Notes: generated from the letters alone by a model not told the origin. Counted from the first letter of the stretch, positions 10,179 to 16,831 are shown. The stretch: DNA of 18,513 bases from Coemansia sp. RSA 922 (GCA_027577415.1 JANBQS010000416.1:1-18513), one strand, 5' to 3'. Translations and numbers: made by a program.

Positions 10179-10604
10179 TTACTCGGGTTTTTTGTTGCGC
10201 AAGGCAAGGAGCGGTTTGGCAGCCTTGGAACCAGGAGCGATTAGTGGGTTCATACGACCGATAACCTCAAAGCCGTCAGCTGCTCTGTTCTTTATCGGTA
10301 CAGCCTTATCGACCAACTCTACTTTTACGATCTCTTTGAGCTTCAGGATAATACCCGCTAGCTCGTTGGTAATTGGGCGGTACACGACGTGTCCACGACG
10401 TTTGAACCCCAGAACACGGGCATTCTCGCGAGTACGCGGGTGGAGACCAATGGTGGAGCGGGTCTGCGTTATCTTCCAAAACTTTCCGTCCTGATTAGCC
10501 GCTGGCGTTTGTGGAATAAATGTGCTGGCTTGTCTCTGGCCCCAAATGCCGCTGAAACGGGGTGTGCGTTGGAGTAGGCAGCGAAACATTCTTGTGAAAT
10601 TCAT
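10179..10604 (-). CDS. Mitochondrial large-subunit ribosomal protein uL30m
   Basis: A 141-residue protein of the L30 family (fungal mitochondrial form, yeast Mrpl33 type), a component of the mitochondrial large ribosomal subunit. Residues 1-28 (MNFTRMFRCLLQRTPRFSG...) are basic, hydroxylated and free of acid, as expected of a mitochondrial presequence. The L30 fold spans about 42-98: FWKITQTRSTIGLHPRTRENARVLGF is the signature strand-helix, in which RSTIG..P.....R.LGF is diagnostic, followed by VYRPITNELAGIILKLKEIVKVE. A 40-residue basic C-terminal extension follows. I start at the ATG at 10604; the frame is open 8 codons further, but only from a TTG. It is convergent with the BORCS5-like gene, stops 85 bases apart. 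No intron. Confidence 0.93.
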   Translation of the reverse strand: MNFTRMFRCLLQRTPRFSGIWGQRQASTFIPQTPAANQDGKFWKITQTRSTIGLHPRTRENARVLGFKRRGHVVYRPITNELAGIILKLKEIVKVELVDKAVPIKNRAADGFEVIGRMNPLIAPGSKAAKPLLALRNKKPE

Positions 10605-10856
10605 ATAATTTACAATACAAATCGACAAACAGTAGAGGTAAAAAAAAAAAATAGGCTGGTGATGGCTATTGTAAATCGTTGATAATGTTTGTGATCAAAT
10701 CACTATTGATTTGGCCAAAAAGTGGTGGCTAAGATTTCGAGTGAGCGGTTTTCTCTCTCAGACCTTCAATGTTGTCAGATGGCAAACAAATATGTACGTT
10801 TTTATTGCTAATAGTAAGTATATTGATGTTTAATGTTGTTCAAAAGTCTAGAAATA
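10605..10856. other. Upstream region of uL30m, no gene seen
   Basis: AT-rich spacer with an A-run at about 10640-10650 just upstream of the uL30m start. No coding frame or RNA gene is visible. It marks the switch from normal genic composition to the AT-rich paralogue island that begins near 10857. Confidence 0.5.
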
Positions 10857-10922
10857 CTAAATGTGTGGGTCCCCATGAGCTTTAGCCACCTCTGAACAAG
10901 GCTGATCAATTGCTGTCATCGC
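10857..10922 (-). pseudogene. Decayed coding relic downstream of paralogue A
   Basis: Read on the minus strand from 10922, 22 codons run AMTAIDQP, CSEVAKAHGDPHI, stop (TAG at 10857-10859). They align with the relic downstream of paralogue C (AMIALD ... YLEAAKARRSNV, stop), and several matched codons differ only at the third base (GCG/GCA, GCA/GCT, AAA/AAG). About seven codons are missing relative to C. The similarity suggests a once-coding sequence that travelled with the paralogue unit. The relic is short and its identity unproven. Confidence 0.4.
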
Positions 10923-11021
10923 CCAGTTCTTAACCAAAAGTTGAAACATTTAAAGCAGAGGAGGTGCATAGTAGTCAAAGGCCGATAGCTTTGATGGGCT
11001 CTAGCGCTACAGACGCAACAT

Positions 11022-11411
11022 CTATCTGTCAAAAGGCAAGACTGTCACCACTCCACGGCCCTCAATATTATTGTCCTTCATGAATTGTTCACTATTCACA
11101 TACTGGCGACATTGATTTAGGGCATCGAGGTCATGCCCTCTTGAGCTCTGGAAGAGCTTATATCCCGCCTTTTGCTGGCTGCCAGAAGAAGCCAGAAATG
11201 CCGAGACGAGACCAGCATTAGTACTGTTCTTAACCATTAGGCCAACAACTCCATCAAAACTCTTCTCAGCAAAGGCATTCACGAACATCATTCCATATGC
11301 TTCAGTCTCAGAAAATACAATAATGACATGTTTACTTCCATTATTCCCGAGAAAGGCTTGAATGTCATCCACTGTGTTAAGATTAATATCCTTGAGGAAA
11401 ATACTAGTCAT
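11022..11411 (-). CDS. Small alpha/beta protein, tandem-family member A
   Basis: A 129-residue protein that I do not recognise. It shares a layout with B, C and D: an N-terminal helix (TVDDIQAFL), hydrophobic strand 1 (HVIIVFS), an amphipathic helix (GMMFVNAFAEKSF), strand 2 (GVVGLMVKN), a helix (NAGLVSAFLAS), strand 3 (GYKLFQSS) and a C-terminal helix with the motif LNQCRQYV, matched in B by LDDCRKIV. This predicts a three-strand Rossmann-like or thioredoxin-like core; the fold is inference. No signal peptide or membrane segment, so probably cytosolic. The start is the first ATG, in context CGCAATGAC, 109 bases after the TATA box. The leader shares TCTCTTGAAACCCAACAGC-type sequence with B. 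Intron-free and AT-richer than the flanking housekeeping genes. A and B look like a closer pair than either is to C/D. Confidence 0.75.
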   Translation of the reverse strand: MTSIFLKDINLNTVDDIQAFLGNNGSKHVIIVFSETEAYGMMFVNAFAEKSFDGVVGLMVKNSTNAGLVSAFLASSGSQQKAGYKLFQSSRGHDLDALNQCRQYVNSEQFMKDNNIEGRGVVTVLPFDR

Positions 11412-11510
11412 TGCGATTCAAAAAAATAAAACTAAAGATAAAGCTGTTGGGTTTCAAGAGAAAAATGTTGATGTTGGATGGAGAGAACGAAAAATGCTTG
11501 GCGATGTTTG

Positions 11511-11520
11511 CTTTTTTATA
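11511..11520 (-). promoter_or_regulatory. TATA box of paralogue A
   Basis: TATAAAAAAG on the minus strand, within GGGTATAAAAAAGCAA, 109 bases before the ATG. The same GGTATAAAAAGCAA sequence stands before paralogue B at nearly the same distance. Confidence 0.65.
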
Positions 11521-11660
11521 CCCAGTTTTCCAGTTGTAAGAACGCCATTTTCGGGGGAGGAAGGACTCGTTTAAGGTGACAAACATTCGCACGCCTTTTC
11601 ATGCTTACAGAAAATGTTTTATTTTGCCAATGGCTGCAAATTATAATGCTTTCCGACTTG

Positions 11661-11786
11661 ACGAAAAATATCTGTTTACTTTGAAACATATCTAAGCGGA
11701 TACTTTTTGCAAAAAAGTGGACATCATGTGGCTAGTAAAAGAAAATCCGTTTGCTTTGAAGAGTATCCAAGTGTGCATTTCTTTGG
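11661..11786. repeat. Two copies of the roughly 75-base upstream element, paralogue A
   Basis: The copies at 11661-11710 and 11735-11786 have their CTTTGAA motifs exactly 75 bases apart (ending 11685 and 11760). The second has the full core, AAAAGAAAATCCG then TTGCTTTGAA, then a TATCCAAGTG block and a T-rich end. Related copies lie upstream of B, C and D. The sequence just before the second copy (GACATCATGTGG) is repeated at 13159-13170 upstream of B. Confidence 0.7.
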
Positions 11787-11981
11787 TTGTTCGAAATAGA
11801 CAGGCTGAAGTGTGTAACGTGGTGTGTCATTGAACAATATTTCTATTTCTAAGTTCTCCTCTTCCTTTCAAGTTTTTCGACAAATGTGTTTAGCTGACAG
11901 CATGTCTTGGCTTATTTGATATCGTGTGTATATTTAATAGCATTAAATCAAGAAATATTGCTAGCAACGACATGTAATGTC

Positions 11982-12117
11982 AGGGATACAAAGTAAGTCA
12001 ACTAATAGAAATGGGCTCTGCAATTACATGCTTGACTAGGTTGTAGAGATAGTCATAGTTTCAGGTGAGCCATTTTTTCATAAACATTTGAGGTTGGTAG
12101 AGGGTAAACAGGCAGCC
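11982..12117. repeat. Duplicated block X, copy 1
   Basis: This block matches 15125-15270 in the same order: ATGTAATGTCAG (11982), ACTAATAGAAATGGGCT (12001), TCAGGT (12061) and a CATTTGAGG..GG..GAGGG segment. ACTAAT and TCAGGT are 60 bases apart in both copies. It lies between the upstream region of A and the downstream region of B. Neither strand has a useful open frame. A TG dinucleotide run follows at 12124-12137. Confidence 0.6.
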
Positions 12118-12200
12118 AATTTATGTGTGTGTGTGTGAGAGGAGTGATGTTTACTGCAGTTTGTAAAAGAAAGACACATCTGAAAGTGAATCCCGAAACA

Positions 12201-12262
12201 CTAAGTATTGGACCTTCAGAAGAAGCCTGGTTGAAGTCCTCGGTTACTCCAAGAGCCATTGC
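12201..12262 (-). pseudogene. Decayed coding relic downstream of paralogue B
   Basis: On the minus strand it begins GCAATGGCTCTTGGA, parallel to GCAATGATAGCTCTGGA in the C relic, and ends AGGTCCAATACTTAG, parallel to AGGTCCAATGTTTAG. Length differences between the two ends break the frame. It is recognised only by DNA alignment to the C and A relics. The bases between it and the B stop (12263-12402) also align with 10923-11021 downstream of A, including CCTTTGACT and TTTTGGTTA. Confidence 0.4.
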
Positions 12263-12402
12263 TGTCCTCGTTTGCTTTCCTATTCAGTCTCTAACCAAAA
12301 ATTTGACTGTTCAGAGCAGCAGAGATACATGGCAGTCAAAGGTCTATGGCCCTGAGCTTCAATTTGAGAAACGTAATACCTACTGTCAAAAAGCCAAGAG
12401 GG

Positions 12403-12777
12403 TCATCTCCTATTGATTATAGAGGAAATGCTTGAGATAAAATCACTACTACCAACTATCTTCCGACAATCATCTAGGGATAGGCGTTCAAATTCGCTTT
12501 CAGGTCCGCTATTGTCTCTAACGATTTTGTACTCTGCTGCTTTCGGTATATCTGATTTCTTCAGATATCCTGAGACATAGTCAGTGCCCTCTCCGCTTGC
12601 ATATGCTAGACCAATGTCTCCACTAAACCCTTTGTTAGCAAAGACGTCTACAAGTTTCATTCCAATCTCCTTAGTCATAGCATACACAACAATAGCATAT
12701 CTAGCTTCACTATTGCTTATAAAGTCTTTGACAGCTTCTTCCGTGTTAAGCGGAGCATCAATAAACTGGCTATTCAT
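12403..12777 (-). CDS. Small alpha/beta protein, tandem-family member B
   Basis: A 124-residue protein, unrecognised, with the same element order as A: helix (EEAVKDFIS), strand 1 (YAIVVYAMT), helix (GMKLVDVFANKGF), strand 2 (GDIGLAYAS), helix (DYVSGYLKK), strand 3 (EYKIVRDNSGPE) and helix (LDDCRKIVGSSDFI). The GM...VN/DVFA.K.F.G..GL pattern is shared with A. No signal peptide, membrane segment or intron. The ATG at 12777 is 115 bases after its TATA box, in context TTGCAATGAA, resembling A. The 5' leader shares TCTCTTGAACCCAACAGC with A. Divergence from A is high, which fits an old or fast-evolving duplicate whose frame is still kept. Confidence 0.75.
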   Translation of the reverse strand: MNSQFIDAPLNTEEAVKDFISNSEARYAIVVYAMTKEIGMKLVDVFANKGFSGDIGLAYASGEGTDYVSGYLKKSDIPKAAEYKIVRDNSGPESEFERLSLDDCRKIVGSSDFISSISSIINRR

Positions 12778-12883
12778 TGCAATTATAATATACCTTGGAA
12801 AGTGTTAAATATTGCTGTTGGGTTCAAGAGAAAATGTTGTTGAAGGATGAAAGTGGGAGGGCGAAGTATGCCGGCCATACTTG

Positions 12884-12892
12884 CTTTTTATA
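12884..12892 (-). promoter_or_regulatory. TATA box of paralogue B
   Basis: TATAAAAAG on the minus strand, within GGGTATAAAAAGCAAG, 115 bases before the ATG; same position and context as in A. Confidence 0.65.
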
Positions 12893-13023
12893 CCCATTTT
12901 CACTCAGCAGTTGGGAAAATACAATAGAAATCGAGTGCTGACTGGAGCCTACAGTCGCACTCATTCTCAAGAATTGGGAAAGCAATTGTTTCTAGTGATT
13001 GCAGCAAGTACAGCTTATCGATA

Positions 13024-13395
13024 TTTAAAAGAAAATTCACTTGTTTTGAATTGTCCAATGGAAGGCATTTTTGGCATGATTGGGGCCGCAGCAATACATT
13101 TAAAAGAGAACTTGCTTACTCAAAAACACCAAGGAAGCTTCCATTGTTGTGTGACTGGAGACATCATGTGGTCAGTAAAAGAAAAAATTGTGTACTTTGA
13201 AATCCCATGCATTTTTTGGCTGTTTGGGGTGTGACATTTTTTGAAGAAAGCTGGAGGTGGCCAATGGGCTCACACCATTTCAACGAGTGGGGAGGCAAAT
13301 ATTTGCTTGTTGCTGAAAAAATTTTGCATTCCAGCACGCAAAAGAAAATCCGCCTGCTTTAAAATATGTCCAACTGGACGCTTTTTTGTGTGGGG
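13024..13395. repeat. Four degenerate copies of the upstream element, paralogue B
   Basis: Copies start near 13024, 13099, 13175 and 13336; their CTTTGAA-equivalent motifs end at 13050, 13123, 13201 and 13363. The spacings are 73, 78 and 162 (about two units), matching the 75-base spacing upstream of A. The best core is at 13339-13351 (CAAAAGAAAATCC). It is followed by the near-palindrome GTCCAACTGGAC. The long plus-strand frame over this stretch (12881-13234) simply reads through these repeats. Confidence 0.65.
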
Positions 13396-13718
13396 CAAAT
13401 TAGACAGGCAAAAATTGGTTAGTGTGGTGCGCCTTTGAAAAGCTCTCTATTTCTTGGTGCTCCTCTTCCTTCAACGTTTAACTGACATGCTGCTCTGGCT
13501 TAATTTAAATTATGTGTGTATATAATTTGTCACGCAGAATTAGTCAAGATCACTGGATCGGCGGTTTGGACAAGGGTCTGCGGCTTAGCCACAGTAGAAC
13601 GTTGTTATGTAAAAAGAGTTTATTGTTGTTTACAAAATAGAACTCTTTATCTTCTCTTTTATTTATTGAATTACATTTTAGTATCACATAATTTATTGTT
13701 TTTTTTTTAAAAGAGCCA

Positions 13719-13889
13719 CTAAACATTGGACCTACGAGCCTTGGCTGCCTCCAAGTAAGCATGGATTGCATTGCCAGTGACGACAAGATCCAGAGCTATC
13801 ATTGCTTAATCCAGCTTTACTGTCGCTGCTGTGACTGTGTTGAGTCCTTTGAGGTTGGCTAATAGCAGAATAAACAGAATCTCACACAT
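13719..13889 (-). pseudogene. Decayed small gene downstream of paralogue C, possibly HsbA-like
   Basis: A minus-strand frame of 57 codons starts MCEILFILLLA, signal-peptide-like, and continues NLKGLNTVTAATVKLD. It is broken by a single TAA (where CAA would give Gln), then resumes AMIALDLVVTGNAIHAYLEAAKARRSNV up to a TAG at 13719-13721. Composition is less AT-rich than the surroundings. The pattern LNTVTAAT..LD.A(M)I with A.H....EAAKA faintly recalls the hydrophobic-surface-binding (HsbA) domain of secreted fungal proteins; this is a weak guess from pattern only. The frame lies directly downstream of C, offset in frame from its stop. The 3' part aligns with relics downstream of A and B. Confidence 0.4.
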
Positions 13890-13896
13890 CTCGTGG

Positions 13897-14322
13897 CTAA
13901 ATATTAAAGCGTACTGCAGAAAGTATCCTTTGAAAAGCCTCTAGAAACTTTCCCTTGCAATCCTTTTTAAAAATCAACTCAATATCCCGTCTAGCACTCC
14001 TGACACCTTCAAGATAATTTATAATGCAGGTGGGAGTTACCATATGATCTCCTCCTTTGTCAAAAACTACAACCATTATTTCTTTTGAATTGCCCGAGTC
14101 CATCTTACACTCTGCAAAAAACTCATTATTAACCCCATTTCTAATAACGAGACAAACAGCAGCATTACATTCCAGCCCGGCAAGACCACCAGCAACCATT
14201 TCACCATCTGTGGGATCATTTGCAATTACATACAAGAAAACAGAACGTGTCCTGTGTTTGGCAATAAAGTGGTTAAAATCATTAACGTTGTTAAATATAA
14301 AATCTCTATCAAGGACATTCAT
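13897..14322 (-). CDS. Small alpha/beta protein, tandem-family member C
   Basis: A 141-residue protein, unrecognised. Layout: helix (VNDFNHFIAKH), strand 1 (SVFLYVIAND), helix (GEMVAGGLAGLEC), strand 2 (AAVCLVIRN), helix, strand 3 with an acidic turn (IMVVVFDKGGD), and a long C-terminal helical part (INYLEGVRSARRDIELIF, then EAFQRILSAV). Strand 3 and the C-terminus match D closely in pattern (VLVLDKDGRD; CLETV...GIDLVF). The frame is open to an ATG at 14412, but I choose the ATG at 14322: the start MNVLDRDF then aligns with A and B, and the TATA-to-ATG distance (108) equals theirs. The 30 upstream codons are probably 5' leader. No intron. Confidence 0.75.
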   Translation of the reverse strand: MNVLDRDFIFNNVNDFNHFIAKHRTRSVFLYVIANDPTDGEMVAGGLAGLECNAAVCLVIRNGVNNEFFAECKMDSGNSKEIMVVVFDKGGDHMVTPTCIINYLEGVRSARRDIELIFKKDCKGKFLEAFQRILSAVRFNI

Positions 14323-14420
14323 TGTAACTTTTTTATGGCTGACGATGGTTGAGTGCAAATATTGTTCAAATTTTAGAAGGTAGAGAGGAGAGAAGAAGAG
14401 CATGTTGGCCAAGGTGCTCT

Positions 14421-14430
14421 CTTTTTATAT
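14421..14430 (-). promoter_or_regulatory. TATA box of paralogue C
   Basis: ATATAAAAAG on the minus strand, 108 bases before the chosen ATG at 14322. It argues that the upstream in-frame ATGs at 14412 and 14403 lie at or near the transcription start. Confidence 0.6.
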
Positions 14431-14550
14431 CCCTAGAAGAAAGGCACCTTTTTTGAAGAGCGTTGGGGGCGGCCAGCAGCTTTACTCCTTTCTGGGAATT
14501 TTGGGTAGCAACCACTGTAATGGCTGTGACAAATGACGCAAATTTGGCAT

Positions 14551-14612
14551 GTAAAAGAAAATCCGGCTCCTTTAAAATGTACGTAATCTTCTTTGTTGGG
14601 CATGGTTGGGGC
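14551..14612. repeat. One copy of the upstream element, paralogue C
   Basis: GTAAAAGAAAATCCGG, then CTCCTTTAAAATGTACGTAA, then GGGCATGGTTGGGGCTGCAG. The last part matches GGCATGATTGGGGCCGCAG at 13072-13090 upstream of B. A separate shared block, CTTTTTTGAAGAGCGTTGGG at about 14450, matches ATTTTTTGAAGAAAGCTGG at about 13232. Confidence 0.65.
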
Positions 14613-14632
14613 TGCAGAAAAGCACGTAGGCA

Positions 14633-14653
14633 TGATGTCATATACTGACATCA
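14633..14653. repeat. Perfect inverted repeat TGATGTCA-n5-TGACATCA
   Basis: The 8-base arms at 14633-14640 and 14646-14653 are exact reverse complements around TATAC. Each arm resembles half or whole CRE/ATF-type (bZIP) sites. It lies about 310 bases upstream of the C start codon. Function is inference only. Confidence 0.45.
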
Positions 14654-14659
14654 GTGATC

Positions 14660-15345
14660 ATGGTAATAATTACATGCTTATATCGTCAACACTGTGATGT
14701 CAACAGAGAAAACCCAAGGCATTGGCTCATTATTGGTATTCACATTTTCTCTCACCCTGCCTCTAACGAGTGAAGCGAAGATGGTTGTTTCAGATTGTAC
14801 ACTCTATTGCAAGTCATAATAAGCATTAACCTAGGTTTGAAACATGGGACAAATATCTCTATAGATTAAATTGTTGATATTGTTACTGTTGGCTGTGAAA
14901 AATAGCCAGGGAAGCCCGAGTAGTACAATAGGTACTTGAAAGGCTTGTTGCTTTGTTAGGCGCTCCTCGTCTTTCTGTGTTTACAATAAATTTTTAAAGT
15001 ATATGTTGTGATCTCTTTCAGAGTTGAGATTTAAGATATGTTCTTTGACAGTATGCTCCAGCAGATTTAAAAACGTGTGAATATATATAATGGAACTGAT
15101 TCTAGAAATGGCGTTGAAAGTGCTATGTAATGTCAGCTAAGCAAAATAGGCCGACTAATAGAAATAGGCTTTTCAAGTGCACGATTGATTACGCCATAGA
15201 AGCAGCCATGGTGTCAGGTAAAAAAATCTCTTTACAATCATTTGTGGATGGAAGAGAGCTAAAGGACGCCATAATGGTATAATAAATTGTATTGGCTGCT
15301 ATATACATTGCCCTGAGCTCCAGCATGACAAACACAATGCCATCT
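14660..15345. other. Spacer between divergent paralogues C and D, with block X copy 2
   Basis: No gene seen. About 14950-15100 aligns with about 13450-13530 and 11860-11940, upstream of B and A (GCTCCTC, then a GACA..ATG block, then GTGTGTATAT-like sequence). Block X copy 2 occupies 15125-15270: ATGTAATGTCAG at 15125, ACTAATAGAAATAGGCT at 15154, TCAGGT at 15214. It matches 11982-12117. Confidence 0.5.
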
Positions 15346-15405
15346 GTGCACAAAAGAGTGTGTTCATCTGAATATTTTTCAAAGCAATCGGATTTTCTTT
15401 TGCCT
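15346..15405 (-). repeat. One copy of the upstream element, paralogue D (inverted)
   Basis: The minus strand reads AAAAGAAAATCCG, then ATTGCTTTGAAAAATATTC, then ACACTCTTTTGTG, aligning with 13339-13395. Its orientation relative to the gene is the same as for A, B and C, although gene D is on the plus strand. The block CACTTTTTTGAGCGTTGAGG (minus, about 15483-15464) parallels the CTTTTTTGAAGAGCG block of C. Confidence 0.65.
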
Positions 15406-15506
15406 TTCAGAGCAAATCTGTAGTCCTTTTGCAGTTATTTTCCGAGTGTGCAGTTGTTTGCCACCCTCAACGCTCAAAAAAGTGCCAGACAGACAACCAA
15501 ACCCCG

Positions 15507-15515
15507 AATATATAA
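15507..15515 (+). promoter_or_regulatory. TATA box of paralogue D
   Basis: ATATATAAG lies about 112 bases before the ATG at 15621 and 118 before the ATG at 15627. That matches the 108-115 base spacing in A, B and C and supports translation starting there. Confidence 0.55.
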
Positions 15516-15620
15516 GGCGAGCATGGCTAGCCATCTAGGCTTTTCTCTTCTTTTTTTTACCTCACTCCAATTCTTTATTTTTCACCTAGCTAAATCACCT
15601 TTTGTTTACCAGCCAACCAA

Positions 15621-16037
15621 ATGTCAATGGACAATACCTTTTGAAATGTGTCTAGATTCGATTTAGCAGGAGATTTTGCAACCTTTGTTACCAACTATCC
15701 TGACAAAACATGCTACTTTATTGTAGTCGCCAAAGATGCAGAAAAGGGTCTAAATATTGCAGAGCGCCTTGCTAAAGAGAGGTGTGGTGCTGCTATAGGA
15801 CTGATGGCTGAGAGTATGCTTAATGGAAGTGCTGTCAAAAATATAATGAAGAATTATATTTCTCCGATAGATGTGAGGGTTCTAGTGCTAGATAAAGATG
15901 GCCGCGATGTTCCATTGGAGGGTGATATTCTTTCTTGCCTTGAGACAGTTAAAAAGATGCCCCATGGAATAGACCTGGTCTTTAGAGCGAGTCGTTTGGA
16001 GAAGATGAGTAACTGTTTTAGCGGGCTATTTGGTTAG
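15621..16037 (+). pseudogene. Small alpha/beta protein, tandem-family member D, with an in-frame UGA at codon 8
   Basis: From ATG 15621 the frame reads MSMDNTF, then TGA at 15642-15644, then NVSRFDLAGDFATFVTN and 120 more uninterrupted codons to the TAG at 16035-16037. Starting from the second ATG (15627), the conserved Phe of DFATF falls at residue 20, as in A, with no indel; so the TGA interrupts homologous coding sequence. Layout: strand 1 (CYFIVVAKD), helix (GLNIAERLAKERC), strand 2 (GAAIGLMAES), helix (SAVKNIMKNYI), strand 3 (VRVLVLDKDGRD), then LSCLETVK and GIDLVF, closest to C. The only way to avoid the TGA is a non-ATG start (GTG at 15648) or the internal ATG of MAESM. Recent pseudogene, stop readthrough, or a sequence error are all possible; the intact remainder argues the change is recent. 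Confidence 0.6.
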
Positions 16038-16740
16038 CTATAAATCCATGCCGAGGACATGGCTCGTGCTAGAAATAGATCCAATTAGTCACTTGTTCAT
16101 ACCTGGAGGTATGAGCAGCAAATGCCTAATTGAAACCATGCCTGTCAAAGGACACAGGCTCGCAGAGCCATTTACAGAGGTCAGAGTTTTTTCTTATATA
16201 GTTTTTTTTTTATTGAACAACGTACAATAAACTAGTAGTACATAAGGACATCCTGTCTGACTGGTCTACCACCTACACTAAGCACAAACACCAAAGAAAA
16301 GCATGCGCGGATGTTAGTTGACAACACCGGCATTTGGAGTACATGCATACAAACCAGCAATGGTATTGATAGAGGAATGTCTACGTCATAAAAAGTTGGT
16401 TCCCAGAGTGACATAGCAAGCACGTAAATGCTCCACCAAGAGTCCAAAAACCAGGCATTGACATAGTTTAAAAGTTTGCTATAGCGTCAGCTCGATTAAC
16501 GAACTCGACTGAATAATGCCAGACAAGCAGAGACTGTTTGTCTAGACACTACTCGGTCAAAGCGAGAACTAGCAGCCACGAGTGGAGGTGTAATAATCGT
16601 GTCTGCATTCTCACATACGCCAACAATTAAGAAAAGAACAAAAATTGCAATGTAATAGTTAAAGAATGCATACCATTTCACAGTTAACACCTACAAATAC
16701 AAACTAAATAGAAAATGCGAGCGAAGGAGAGAAGAGAGAG
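16038..16740. other. Spacer between paralogue D and VMA12; two doubtful minus-strand frames
   Basis: Two minus-strand frames are of uncertain status. The one ending at 16232 is open for about 84 codons without an early ATG (SKLLNYVNAWFLDSWWSIYV ... SVGGRPVRQDVLMYY) and is unusually Trp-rich. The other (16496-16690) begins without an ATG after an acceptor-like TTTGTAG, with a hydrophobic stretch (IAIFVLFLIVGV). They might be exons or relics of one gene, but I found no splice joining them in frame. Downstream of the D stop, 16048-16088 contains ATGGCTCGTGCT and AGATCCAATTAG, faintly like the relic ends near A-C. Confidence 0.3.
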
Positions 16741-16800
16741 TTGCCAGCAGCGACTTTGTTTTGCTGGAACCATCACAAAAACTTTTGTTTTCTCTCATCG

Positions 16801-16831
16801 GCTCAGCTCAGCTCAAACCAGCTCAGCTCAC
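16801..16831. repeat. GCTCA pentanucleotide repeat in the VMA12 leader or promoter
   Basis: Three GCTCA units, AAACCA, then two more GCTCA units, about 90 bases before the VMA12 ATG. A short simple repeat that could vary between strains. Confidence 0.6.

Noticed and set aside
12053..12259. Minus-strand 68-codon frame starting MALGVTEDF
   Set aside because: Its start overlaps the B relic, but the rest runs into a TG repeat and block X without conservation in the other units.
12881..13234. 117-codon plus-strand frame upstream of paralogue B
   Set aside because: It starts in the TATA region of B and reads through the 75-base repeats; the similar peptide segments in it merely reflect the DNA repeats.
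14323..14412. 30-residue N-terminal extension of paralogue C (possible signal sequence)
   Set aside because: The TATA box would lie only 9-18 bases before that ATG, whereas A, B and D have 108-118; the alignment with A and B starts at the ATG at 14322.
15623..15666. A short intron removing the UGA of paralogue D
   Set aside because: Possible GT..AG pairs here are 33-44 bases, too short; the 63-base option from 15604 changes the reading frame.
10857..16088. The array as a transposon or integrated virus
   Set aside because: No terminal inverted repeats, target-site duplications, transposase, polymerase or capsid-like frames were seen; the repeats follow gene units instead.
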